NCBI GenBank assembly: GCA_022822625.1
Contig: JAJEAV010000012.1
Location: forward strand, 1 to 48,506
DNA from: Gammaproteobacteria bacterium
Lineage (GTDB): Bacteria > Pseudomonadota > Gammaproteobacteria > Arenicellales > Poriferihabitantaceae
Direction of reading: 5' to 3'
DNA: 48,506 nt
Shown: positions 25,352-33,924 of the stretch, one piece after another
Layout of the letters: each line of letters starts with the position of its first letter
Position numbering within the stretch: the stretch's first letter is position 1
Position numbers and translations under genes: made by a program
The notes under the pieces: generated by a model
Told to the model about the DNA's origin: nothing
Seen by the model: only the letters and a program-made list of their open reading frames with translations
Database searches by the model: none

Positions 25352-25693
25352 TTACTGCAGTTCAGGATTGTTATCCCATGGATCATCAGGCAATTGATGA
25401 TTGAAAAAGCCTTGTTTTCCTGGTGGATTCGAGTAATCAGGATTCGATCCATCATGCGCTGGGGGAGAAGATGACACCACCTTGAACATCACAGGGCTGA
25501 CAGCAATTCTACTCCATAAGCCAGTTGGCAGTGGGTTGAATTTCACTCGACTTTTGACTGGGAAATTTTCGCCCTTGATTTTCACTTTTTGTCCATTGTA
25601 GGGAAGACGTGAACAAGGCCTACAGGCAAACAGGCAATTCGCACTGAGGGGCATGACCATAGAGCATGTACTCTTCAACAACGGGTTGAGCAT
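25352..25693 (-). CDS. Hypothetical 113-residue protein between the amidase and tldD
   Basis: This minus-strand frame fills most of the 384-base gap. The protein is rich in proline, serine and asparagine, especially at its C-terminus (PPAHDGSNPDYSNPPGKQG, then DDPWDNNPELQ), and has a few cysteines near the N-terminus. I recognise no family. There is no ribosome-binding site at the first ATG. Its position between two co-oriented genes and its full-length openness argue weakly for a real gene; the low-complexity tail and odd composition argue against it. Confidence 0.3.
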   Translation of the reverse strand: MLNPLLKSTCSMVMPLSANCLFACRPCSRLPYNGQKVKIKGENFPVKSRVKFNPLPTGLWSRIAVSPVMFKVVSSSPPAHDGSNPDYSNPPGKQGFFNHQLPDDPWDNNPELQ

Positions 25694-25711
25694 ATTCGCG
25701 CGAACCCTAAT

Positions 25712-26572
25712 CTAGTCGAGCTGTACCATTGACTGTGTGAGGCGAGTGGATACCATGGGAAACAAGTCAGGGCGTTGATGCTTCAAGGAAGGCAGGCGCT
25801 TTCGCGCAACCTTCAATTCCTCGAGGCTGATGTCTGTTGCGACAAATCCCCAACCATCCTCGATCCGTTCAATGACCTTGCCCCAGGGATTCACGATCAT
25901 GGTATTTCCCCAGGTTTTCCGATTGCCGTTATGAGTACCGAACTGGGCCGGGGCTACAAGATAACTGGTATTCTCGATGGCTCTCGCCTTGAGTAAAGGC
26001 GTCCAGTGGGCAAAACCCGTGCTGTAGGCAAACGCCGATGGGACGATCAGGACTTCAGCGCCACTGTGAACAAGTGCTCGATACAGTTCGGGAAATCTCA
26101 GGTCATAACAGATTGAAAGACCCATTCTGCCTGGCGGCGTATCCACAACCACCAATCGATTTCCAGCCAGGGTGTAGTCCGATTCCGCATAACTTTCGTC
26201 TTTTGACAGGCGGACATCAAACAGGAAAATCTTGTCGTATCTGGCGATACAGGATCCTTGATCGTTGTAGACCAGCAAGCTGTTGGTCACCCGTACGGAA
26301 TCGCCAGATTCAAGCGGTACGCTCCCGCCGATCAGATACATGCCTAACCGCCTGCTCTCATTGGCCAGCCAATCCTGTATCAGCCCGGACCCGAAATCTT
26401 CCGCACTATCAATCAGCTGTTGCCGATGCCTCTGCATCAGGCCAAAGCATTCCGGCAAAACCACCGTCACACAACCATCATCACGGCATTGTTCCAGGAT
26501 TGTTGTAATCCTGCGCAGATTGTCTTTGGTATCCGCACTGGAATTGGTCTGGACTGCTGCAATACGTACCAT
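25712..26572 (-). CDS. Carbon-nitrogen hydrolase, Nit1/deaminated-glutathione amidase-like
   Basis: This nitrilase-superfamily protein has the Glu-Lys-Cys triad region: VVLPECFG (Glu), YDKIFLFD (Lys) and LSICYDLRFPELYR (Cys). WTPLLKARAIENTSYLVAPAQ and GNTMIVNPWG complete the signature and place it with Nit1/Nit2-type omega-amidases, which repair deaminated glutathione; the exact substrate is inferred. The ATG at 26572 gives 287 residues. An earlier ATG at 26590 is possible but would leave almost no 5' leader after the TATAAT at 26601-26606. Confidence 0.9.
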   Translation of the reverse strand: MVRIAAVQTNSSADTKDNLRRITTILEQCRDDGCVTVVLPECFGLMQRHRQQLIDSAEDFGSGLIQDWLANESRRLGMYLIGGSVPLESGDSVRVTNSLLVYNDQGSCIARYDKIFLFDVRLSKDESYAESDYTLAGNRLVVVDTPPGRMGLSICYDLRFPELYRALVHSGAEVLIVPSAFAYSTGFAHWTPLLKARAIENTSYLVAPAQFGTHNGNRKTWGNTMIVNPWGKVIERIEDGWGFVATDISLEELKVARKRLPSLKHQRPDLFPMVSTRLTQSMVQLD

Positions 26573-26600
26573 ATTCGTGTCAGACAACATTTTGCAGAAA

Positions 26601-26606
26601 ATTATA
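26601..26606 (-). promoter_or_regulatory. TATAAT -10 element of the amidase-tldD-pmbA transcript
   Basis: A perfect minus-strand TATAAT lies 11 bases before the first possible amidase ATG and 29 before the second. No good -35 hexamer is at the expected distance. Confidence 0.4.
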
Positions 26607-26810
26607 TCCCAGAAAAAACTCTACAATCCGCACGACATTCTCCACTCTCTTCCATGAACGTGAATTTCGGACGCACTGGTTCCGGTCTGGACAACCGGGT
26701 TGCCTGTACCGGCTGTTGATGGAGAGGAAGATCAACCCGTGGAACTGGGAAACAGCGTGGTAGACGCGAATTTCGTTTCGAATTGGATACGTTCAGCAAC
26801 GAGGCATTGC

Positions 26811-26960
26811 CTGTTCCAGTCGGGGCATCTGACCATCGCTAAAAAGGAACGCCGCGACGACTATGCACCGTATCACCTAGAACCATCCGAACTTCGAGGT
26901 GCGGGGTAGCTTCAACAAGGGACTGGCCGCCTATGGGATATACCGCAAGGTACTATCCAG
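26811..26960 (+). pseudogene. Frameshifted remnant of an AAA-ATPase-like/PD-(D/E)xK nuclease protein
   Basis: The plus strand reads CLFQSGHLTIAKKERRDDYA. After a frame change near 26885 it continues NFEVRGSFNKGLAAYG. This order matches the C-terminal part of the common accessory proteins with an AAA-ATPase-like domain and a DUF1703 nuclease domain, which typically read LFQTGYLTI ... YPN.EV..SF...L. Only about 50 codons survive and a shift breaks them. It lies in the 386-base gap between the SleB-type gene and the amidase, on the opposite strand, and appears to be a relic of horizontally acquired DNA. Confidence 0.5.
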
Positions 26961-26976
26961 ACAGTGCTTCCTGGAA

Positions 26977-27498
26977 TCATGCATCCATTTCGTAGAAAAC
27001 ATGATCTCCGATCTTGACGACGAACTGTCCATAGGCTGCCCAATATGGATCAATGCTGCTTGCGTGATAATGCGTGGCTTCCCCGACTCGGGCATATTCG
27101 TGCCCCGCCAAGGTACGCTGGGCGATGATCAACGCCATCTTCCAGGCCCTCGGGTCGGTGACGACATGATGCTTTTCATGAGCGGTCGTCCAGCTGAATT
27201 GCTTCGGTTGCCAAACCACCTCGCAGATTGAATCCGGATATCTTTGGCTTCGAACACGATTCATGATAACCGATGCAATGGCCTTTTGCCCCGATATGGA
27301 TTCACCACGGGCTTCGTGATAAATATTCAGGGCCAGACAGCGAAGCTCGTCGCTCATGCCCGTACCATATGATTCATGGTAAGTCGAGGGCGGGGAACGA
27401 TCCGCAACACTGGTATTTACCAGCACCATGAAGCAGATGGATAACGCCACTCCAAGGACTGGTCGAAGCGAATCTTGATTGTTGAAGCAAGTAATCAT
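26977..27498 (-). CDS. Cell wall hydrolase, SleB/Hydrolase_2 family
   Basis: This 173-residue protein has an N-terminal hydrophobic export segment (about 13-32, LGVALSICFMVLVNTSVA) and a Hydrolase_2 domain (about 50-170). The domain carries the family phrases LALNIYHEARGES (with the likely catalytic Glu), GQKAIASVIMNRVRSQRYPD, ICEVVWQPKQFSW and ATHYHASSIDPYWA. SleB-type enzymes are lytic transglycosylases; a periplasmic role in peptidoglycan turnover is likely here. It has its own extended -10 promoter. Confidence 0.9.
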   Translation of the reverse strand: MITCFNNQDSLRPVLGVALSICFMVLVNTSVADRSPPSTYHESYGTGMSDELRCLALNIYHEARGESISGQKAIASVIMNRVRSQRYPDSICEVVWQPKQFSWTTAHEKHHVVTDPRAWKMALIIAQRTLAGHEYARVGEATHYHASSIDPYWAAYGQFVVKIGDHVFYEMDA

Positions 27499-27546
27499 GG
27501 AAACGAATTAGCACTGGTGTCAGTATTTCAGGCATGAAACGGTATG

Positions 27547-27575
27547 ATTATACCACTTAATTTGCATTAATTTGG
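27547..27575 (-). promoter_or_regulatory. Extended -10 promoter of the SleB-type gene
   Basis: On the minus strand TGGTATAAT (27547-27555) forms an extended -10 about 49 bases before the start. The -35 position (CCAAAT, 27570-27575) is poor, as is usual for extended -10 promoters. Confidence 0.5.
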
Positions 27576-27684
27576 CATATAGATGCAATAAATGTATGGA
27601 TGGCCTCGTTCAACCCGGGTGACCGGGATAAAGGTCCCCGTACTGCTCCATGAGTGCCCAGCCACTGATTGTCAAGAGGGTGCG

Positions 27685-29265
27685 TCAGAGTTCCGTGGTC
27701 GTCTGGAAACCGATCTCTGGCCAACGTTGCATGGCCAGCTGAAGGTTCGCTCGATTGGGCGCCAGATAGACCAGACTGCCTCGCCCGTCCATGGCAAGGT
27801 ATTGTTCATTTCGCTTTCTGAATTCCGATTCATCGGCTGGGTTGGCAAACTCGACCCAGCGTGCTGCAACCACTGCACTGGCCTCAAACCTGCAATCCAC
27901 ATCGTATTCTGCCTTGAGCCGGTAGGCCACAACTTCAAACTGGAGGATGCCCACTGCACCGAGAATTATCTCATTGCTGACAAGCGGTCTGAAAAACTGC
28001 GTTGCCCCTTCTTCACTTAACTGCAATATCCCCTTTTGCAGGCCTTTTGCACGCATTGGATTATTCAGGGAAATACGACGAAACAGCTCCGGAGCAAAGC
28101 TCGGTATCCCGACAAACTTGAGGTTTTCGCCTTGTGTGAAGGTATCGCCGATTTGAATGGCCCCATGATTGTGAAGTCCAAGAATATCACCGGCCAATGC
28201 TTCATCGGCACGTTCCCGCTTGTCTGACATGAAGTTCTGGGCATTGTGTACCGCAATATCCTTGCCGGTTCGTACGTGTCGCAATTTCATGCCTTTTACA
28301 AAACGTCCCGAAGTAATTCTCAAAAAGGCCATCCTGTCGTGATGGGCGGGGTCCATATTGGCCTGAATCTTGAAGACAAAGCCAGTCATTTTCTGTTCGT
28401 CAGCCACAACCTGTCGGCTTTCGGCCAATCTTGGCTGTGGCGAGGGTGCATAATCCACGAAACTGTCCATCAATTCCTCTGTTCCCTGACAACCGAGCGC
28501 TGACCCGAAAAACACCGGGGTCAATTGGCCGTCAAGATAGGCCTGTTCATCAAATGGATAGCTCGCACCCTGAACCAGTTCCAGTTCCTCTTTTAATGGC
28601 GCAATCCGATCACCGAGTATCCCGAGAACCTGCGGACTATCCAGTCCTGTCAGGACTTGATCTTCTTCAAGGCCTGAACGCCCGGCGAACAGATGCACGC
28701 TGTCATCATGGATTCGATAAACACCGGCAAAAGACTTTCCCATGCCGATTGGCCAGGTCATTGGAGCGCATCGAATCTTCAGGATTTCCTCGATCTCGTC
28801 GAGAATTTCGACTGGGTCACGCCCCTCCCGATCGAGCTTGTTTACGAAAGTCATGATCGGAGTATCACGGAGTCGACAAACTTCCATTAGTTTTATGGTC
28901 CGTTGCTCAACCCCTTTCGCGATATCGATAACCATCAGGGCCGAATCCACGGCAGTGAGCGTACGGTAGGTGTCTTCCGAAAAATCCGCATGACCCGGAG
29001 TATCGAGCAGATTCACGATCCTTTCCCTGTAGGGAAACTGCATTACTGACGAAGTGACCGAAATGCCTCGCTCCTTTTCAAGTTCCATCCAGTCCGAGGT
29101 TGCATGCTTCTGGCTTTTTCTAGCCTTGACTGTGCCTGCAAGACGAATGGCACCGCCATAGCGCAGCAGTTGCTCGGTCAGTGTAGTCTTTCCGGCATCA
29201 GGATGAGAGATTATCGCAAATGTCCTGCGCTTCCTGATCTCCTTTGTATAATCGCAAGCATTCAT
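27685..29265 (-). CDS. prfC: Peptide chain release factor 3
   Basis: This 526-residue translational GTPase has G1 [10 protein letters not shown]3 DTPGHADF and G4 NKLD. RF3-specific features are [20 protein letters not shown] at the switch region, and the C-terminal domains with [22 protein letters not shown]3 removes RF1/RF2 from ribosomes after peptide release. The length matches E. coli PrfC. It stands alone on the minus strand, divergent from uup, and no strong ribosome-binding site precedes the ATG. Confidence 0.97.
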   Translation of the reverse strand: MNACDYTKEIRKRRTFAIISHPDAGKTTLTEQLLRYGGAIRLAGTVKARKSQKHATSDWMELEKERGISVTSSVMQFPYRERIVNLLDTPGHADFSEDTYRTLTAVDSALMVIDIAKGVEQRTIKLMEVCRLRDTPIMTFVNKLDREGRDPVEILDEIEEILKIRCAPMTWPIGMGKSFAGVYRIHDDSVHLFAGRSGLEEDQVLTGLDSPQVLGILGDRIAPLKEELELVQGASYPFDEQAYLDGQLTPVFFGSALGCQGTEELMDSFVDYAPSPQPRLAESRQVVADEQKMTGFVFKIQANMDPAHHDRMAFLRITSGRFVKGMKLRHVRTGKDIAVHNAQNFMSDKRERADEALAGDILGLHNHGAIQIGDTFTQGENLKFVGIPSFAPELFRRISLNNPMRAKGLQKGILQLSEEGATQFFRPLVSNEIILGAVGILQFEVVAYRLKAEYDVDCRFEASAVVAARWVEFANPADESEFRKRNEQYLAMDGRGSLVYLAPNRANLQLAMQRWPEIGFQTTTEL

Positions 29266-29494
29266 CAGTCAGGTAATATATCTATGTGTCGGGTCCCCAT
29301 ATTTGACCTGTTGTTCGAGGGTATCGGCTCTCGGCTGGTTTCCGAAACCGCAAAAGCGCCGTATTGTATCGCAACCGAAATCATTCGGGAAAACACGTAT
29401 CCGGAAATCCTGAACAGGATTCCTGCCCGATCAAAATTCACATCGTGCCCTTTCTCTTCCCCCTGGACAACATCCGGTTCACACGCTTAAACAA

Positions 29495-31393
29495 ATGGCC
29501 CAGATCATTCTTCGTACCGTGAGCATGGCTTACGGGGACAGCCAGCTTCTCGATGAGGCTTCGCTGGTAATCGACAAGGGTCAACGGATCGGAGTCATCG
29601 GCCGCAACGGAGAAGGCAAGTCCACACTCCTTAAAATCATCGCAGGCAAGCTCCTCCCGGATCATGGCGAAATCCAGATCAATCTGGATCAGCATATTGC
29701 ACTGCTTGAGCAGAATCCCGACTTCGATGCCGAGATGAGTGTCCATGACTATGTTGCTTCAGGCCTGGGCAGGACCGGAGTCCTGCTTTCCGAATACCAG
29801 AAAGCCGATCACGCAACCGGGAAAGACCCGGCACTGCCTGACGAATCAGGATTACTGCACAATGAACTGACGGAACTCGACGGCTGGAAGCTGGAAATTA
29901 CCCTTGTCGACATGCTGCACAAACTGGCACTTCCCCGTGACAAGCCCATGGCGCACCTGTCAGGCGGCTGGCAAAAACGTGCCCAATTGGCCCGGGCCTT
30001 GATCAACAGCCCTGATATTCTTCTCCTTGACGAGCCAACCAACCACATCGACTTCGAGACCATATCCTGGCTGGAGACGCAGCTTGGAAAATTCCCGGGA
30101 ACACTCATGTTTGTAACCCATGATCGGCAGTTTCTCGATGCTCTTGCCACGCATATTGTCGAGCTTGATCGTGGGATATTGACGAAATGGCCGGGAAACC
30201 ATGCGTCTTATCGAAAGGGGAAATTATCGGAGGTCGAAATTCACGAACGACACTACCGGGAGTTCATGAAAAAGCTGGCCAAGGAGGAAAAATGGATTCG
30301 CGAAGGCATCAAGGCTCGACGGTCACGAAACGAGGGACGGGTTCGACGTCTTGAGGAACTCAGGAAACAGCGCTCCAGAATGCGAACCGGGCATACAGGG
30401 CTGAAACTGGAAGTCGATGATCAAGGCAGATCCGGAAACCTGGTCATTGAAGCAGGAAACATCAGCTATCACATTGACCAACAGCCCATCATGCGCGACT
30501 TCTCCATACGGATTCTACGAGGTGACCGAATCAGCCTGATCGGTCCAAACGGTATCGGGAAGACTACCCTTTTAAACCTGCTGCTCAGACGTATTGAACC
30601 AGACTGGGGCTTTGTTCGACATGGGACAGGTATCCAGATAGCCAGACTTGATCAGTTTCGGAGCGAACTTGAACCGGAAAAGACGGTGATTGATACTGTT
30701 GCCGAAGGTCGAAACTACATAACCATCAACGGACGCTCCCGCCACATCATCTCCTATCTTTCCGACTTTCTGTTCACACCCCGCCGTGCCAATTCCCCGA
30801 TTTCCTCTCTTTCAGGTGGCGAGCGGGCCCGCGTACTACTCGCCCTGCTATTCAGCAAGCCATTCAATCTCCTGGTGATGGACGAACCCACCAATGATCT
30901 CGATACCGATACCCTGGAACTTCTCGAGGAACTACTGCTGGATTTTCAGGGTACCTTGCTGCTGGTTTCGCACGATCGTCGATTTATTGACAATGTAGTC
31001 ACCAGCACGCTGGCCTTTGAAGGCAATGGACTGGTACGTGAATATGCCGGCGGCTATTCCGACTGGCTAAGGCAAGCCAACGACAAGACCAGGCAATCCA
31101 CGCTCGGGAAACTACCGTCTACCCAAGACAGGAAAAAGCCTGCTCGTCCCAACACGAAAAAGAACTCCAAGCCTTCCTATCGAGAGCAGCAGGAACTCAA
31201 TGCATTGCCCGGACAAATTGAAGACATGGAAGCACGGCTTGAAGAATTGGCAGGTCAAATTTCCTGTTCGGAGTTCTACCGGCAAGACGGAGATGCGATT
31301 CGTGCAGTCAGTCAGGAGATGACCAGGATTCAGGAGGAACTGGAACGCTGCTATGCAAGATGGGGTGAACTCGAGGCCCGCTTTGCGAAGTAG
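29495..31393 (+). CDS. uup: ABC-F family ATPase Uup
   Basis: This 632-residue cytosolic protein has two ABC ATPase domains. The first has Walker A GRNGEGKST, signature LSGGWQKRA and Walker B ILLLDEPTNHID; the second has GPNGIGKTT, LSGGERARV and LLVMDEPTNDLD. A charged linker lies between them (about 245-310, EKWIREGIKARRSRNEGRVR), and a C-terminal coiled coil (about 565-630) is the Uup-type DNA/RNA-binding tail. ABC-F proteins act on ribosomes or, for Uup, also affect excision of transposons and branched DNA. Its stop is one base from that of the convergent pgeF. Confidence 0.93.
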   Translation: MAQIILRTVSMAYGDSQLLDEASLVIDKGQRIGVIGRNGEGKSTLLKIIAGKLLPDHGEIQINLDQHIALLEQNPDFDAEMSVHDYVASGLGRTGVLLSEYQKADHATGKDPALPDESGLLHNELTELDGWKLEITLVDMLHKLALPRDKPMAHLSGGWQKRAQLARALINSPDILLLDEPTNHIDFETISWLETQLGKFPGTLMFVTHDRQFLDALATHIVELDRGILTKWPGNHASYRKGKLSEVEIHERHYREFMKKLAKEEKWIREGIKARRSRNEGRVRRLEELRKQRSRMRTGHTGLKLEVDDQGRSGNLVIEAGNISYHIDQQPIMRDFSIRILRGDRISLIGPNGIGKTTLLNLLLRRIEPDWGFVRHGTGIQIARLDQFRSELEPEKTVIDTVAEGRNYITINGRSRHIISYLSDFLFTPRRANSPISSLSGGERARVLLALLFSKPFNLLVMDEPTNDLDTDTLELLEELLLDFQGTLLLVSHDRRFIDNVVTSTLAFEGNGLVREYAGGYSDWLRQANDKTRQSTLGKLPSTQDRKKPARPNTKKNSKPSYREQQELNALPGQIEDMEARLEELAGQISCSEFYRQDGDAIRAVSQEMTRIQEELERCYARWGELEARFAK

Positions 31394-31394
31394 G

Positions 31395-32168
31395 TCATCC
31401 ACCCGTCAGCGAAATGGCTCCGATCTGTCTGCCGTAATCCGTTTCCCCCCGCTTGCAGCTTCTCCGATAGCTGAAGAATTCCTGTTCCATGCTGCATGTG
31501 TCCTGTGACAGACAATCGACATGCGCAATGCCTTGTTCAGCCAGGCGCATGGCAATATATCCCGGCAAGTCAAAATAAATGCCTTCCTCTTCAAAATGAA
31601 AGAACTTCCTGCACCTGCGCCCATCAGAATCTAGAAAATGTCTCATGAATTCCTCGCCCACTTCATAGGATGACTGTTGTATGGCAGGGCCAATGGCTGC
31701 CGTGATCGAACTTCGTTCAGCACCCAATGCGCACATCTCCTTCACCACGTTATCGGTGATTCCTGACAATGCACCTTTCCATCCGGCATGTGCAGCACCA
31801 ATTACCCTGTTTCCGGGATCGGCAAACAGGACGGGAGCACAATCTGCGGTCATGACTGCCAGAGCCATGCCGGGATTCGTGGTTGCCATGCCATCCCCTT
31901 CGGTATTCTCTTGACCTGTCCAGGTGTGGTTGACTACAAAGACAATGTTACCGTGGACCTGTTTCAGGCTTATCAACCTCCTTGAACCCATCGCCTTGAT
32001 AACCCGTCCATGGTTCTCGTCAACCCGAAATGAGTCATCCCCTGAAAAGCGGCTGCAATTCAACGAGGAATATTCATTTTGCGATACACCCCCATTTCGA
32101 GTCGTGAAGAGATGCGAAATGTTTGGCAGTGCTGCCAAACTGGCACTTTGGATTGCTGGCAAATTCAT
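31395..32168 (-). CDS. pgeF: Peptidoglycan editing factor PgeF (YfiH, multicopper oxidoreductase-like)
   Basis: This 257-residue protein has the YfiH/DUF152 signature: LFTTRNGGVSQNEYSSLN, LKQVHGN (metal His), MTADCAPVLFAD (Cys) and VIGAAHAGWKGAL (His). PTOV-like features end in the acidic C-terminal half with SYEVGEEF and DLPGYIAMRLAEQGI. PgeF removes L-serine wrongly built into peptidoglycan precursors. Relatives have been called laccases or purine nucleoside phosphorylases. In many genomes it follows rluD; no rluD is seen upstream here. Confidence 0.92.
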   Translation of the reverse strand: MNLPAIQSASLAALPNISHLFTTRNGGVSQNEYSSLNCSRFSGDDSFRVDENHGRVIKAMGSRRLISLKQVHGNIVFVVNHTWTGQENTEGDGMATTNPGMALAVMTADCAPVLFADPGNRVIGAAHAGWKGALSGITDNVVKEMCALGAERSSITAAIGPAIQQSSYEVGEEFMRHFLDSDGRRCRKFFHFEEEGIYFDLPGYIAMRLAEQGIAHVDCLSQDTCSMEQEFFSYRRSCKRGETDYGRQIGAISLTGG

Positions 32169-32680
32169 CAGAAAAATGCGGGCGATGACCTTGAATCATG
32201 GCGCCCAGTCATGCGGCCGGACGATGTCATTTTCAGGGAAGTCCTGTCCGGACAGCATGGAACACCCCATATATCGACCCGGCAGAGCCTGGATACCATG
32301 ATCAATTGCACCAGTAACTGGATTACGCCAAGTGGATATCATAATCGAATCGTTGGTACATTCTCAGTGTTGTCCAATGACAAATGAGCCTGAACGAACA
32401 GCGGAATTCCACCGTGAAGTGAGCCTGAAGCCGACTGATTTTAATCATCGGAATCAAGTCCCATTGTGGCAATGGGCTTGTTCCAATCGGATACAATGCC
32501 CTCATCTGCAACCGAAAAAACCCGTGAAGATTTATCGGAATCGACTTTCTGAACTCGGCAAACCCTTACCGGGGATTATCAATCACCCGAGCAGTAAAAT
32601 CCATGTCTGCCAGGAAGCAGATACCTGATTTCGTCAAGTCCGCATACCGTCCCTGACACAAGACTGAACACGACAATACA
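32169..32680. other. Intergenic stretch between pgeF and the efflux operon, no supported gene
   Basis: These 512 bases separate two divergent genes, so promoters for both are expected. A 98-codon plus-strand frame (32332-32628) has no recognisable content. A small hairpin (CCCATT, 5-base loop, AATGGG) lies at about 32460-32476 and may be regulatory. I found no good promoter or operator match. Confidence 0.4.
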
Positions 32681-33922
32681 ATGAAGAAGTTCATCAAGTT
32701 TCTATTTCCTCTTGTCTTTCTGGCAGTGGGGATTGCCGGATTTCAGTTCATCATCCGGAGTCAGGCAGAATCACCGCAGCTGATACGGAAGGCACCCGAA
32801 CAGTTCGTTTTCGTGCAAGCCGCCGAAATCAAGGACGTAGTTCCTACCATCCGCCTGTTTGGCGTAGTGGAAGCTCCTGGTTTTGCATCGTTAAGTGCCG
32901 CCACGGAAGCCGATATAGAAATGGTTGCCGTCCTTGAAGGTGAAAGCGTAAAAAACGGGGACTTGCTGATTTCACTGGACCGTCGGGACATCGAACTTGA
33001 TGTTCAGCAACGGCAGGCCGAATTGCGCGAAATCGAAGCACTCATCGCAAGTGATCGTATCCGACATGCTACCGACAAGCGCGCTCTGGAAACGGAAAAG
33101 AGTCTACTCAAACTGACGCGTAATTCCGTAGAACGGGCCAGACAGCTTGTGCAGAAGAATGCCGGCAGTCAGGCTACGCTTGATGAGGCACTGCAAAGCG
33201 AAGCACGCCAGCAGCTGGCAATCATCCAGCGCGAACAGTCGATCAGCGATTTCCCGATTCGCCAGGAACAGCTTGAAGCACGGTTGAGCAGGGCAGAGGC
33301 CACTCTGGCAGGGGCCAGGAGGAATCTCAACCGTACCAGTATAAGGGCCCCCTTTGATGGCAGGATTGCCAAAGTCATGGTCGCGACAGGAGATCGCGTA
33401 GTACGCGGCGGAAAACTTCTCGATATCTACAGTCAATCCGACCTCGAAGTCCGGGCACAGGTCCCATTCTCGCACGCTTCCGCAATGCAGCAGGCCATCA
33501 ACGGCAATCAGCAGGTTCTAGCCCAGGCCATCCATGAAAATCAACGAATCAATCTGATACTGCATCGATTGACCTCTCTTGTCGAACAGGGTCAGGCTGG
33601 CATCGATGCCTTCTTTCGGACTACTTCCGTTCAATTACCCGCCCTCGGATCGACACTTGATATTCTGGTCGATATGCCGGTACTTGAGAATGTTGTTGTT
33701 GTCCCACCCGATGCGCTTTACAACGGAAATCGAATCTATGTTGTCGCTGACGGTACGCTGGTGCCAAGAGAAGTCAGTCAGCTTGGCATGCGCATCCATG
33801 AAAACGGGACTCAAACGATTATTCTCGATGGATCAGGATTCTCCAATGGAGAGAACATTCTCATCTCCCGCCTGCCTCGAGCGGTGAGCGGCATGCAGGT
33901 TCGGATCGTCGAGCAGCAGTAA
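32681..33922 (+). CDS. RND efflux periplasmic adaptor (membrane fusion protein)
   Basis: This 413-residue protein has an uncleaved-looking N-terminal membrane anchor (about 4-26, FIKFLFPLVFLAVGIAGFQF). The first half of the lipoyl domain follows (VEAPGFASLSAATEADIEMV), then a long alpha-hairpin (about 105-215), the second lipoyl half (LNRTSIRAPFDGRIAKVMVA) and beta-barrel/MP domains. This is the MFP architecture that links an inner-membrane RND pump to an outer-membrane channel. No lipobox cysteine is seen. It precedes the pump gene by 2 bases. Substrates are unknown. Confidence 0.93.
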   Translation: MKKFIKFLFPLVFLAVGIAGFQFIIRSQAESPQLIRKAPEQFVFVQAAEIKDVVPTIRLFGVVEAPGFASLSAATEADIEMVAVLEGESVKNGDLLISLDRRDIELDVQQRQAELREIEALIASDRIRHATDKRALETEKSLLKLTRNSVERARQLVQKNAGSQATLDEALQSEARQQLAIIQREQSISDFPIRQEQLEARLSRAEATLAGARRNLNRTSIRAPFDGRIAKVMVATGDRVVRGGKLLDIYSQSDLEVRAQVPFSHASAMQQAINGNQQVLAQAIHENQRINLILHRLTSLVEQGQAGIDAFFRTTSVQLPALGSTLDILVDMPVLENVVVVPPDALYNGNRIYVVADGTLVPREVSQLGMRIHENGTQTIILDGSGFSNGENILISRLPRAVSGMQVRIVEQQ

Positions 33923-33924
33923 AC

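Noticed and set aside
27553..27580. Near-direct repeat of TTAATTTG upstream of the SleB-type gene
   Set aside because: Short and AT-rich. It is likely part of the promoter region rather than a specific operator.
32332..32628. 98-codon plus frame before the RND adaptor
   Set aside because: No motif, no ribosome-binding site, and no similarity that I can recognise.
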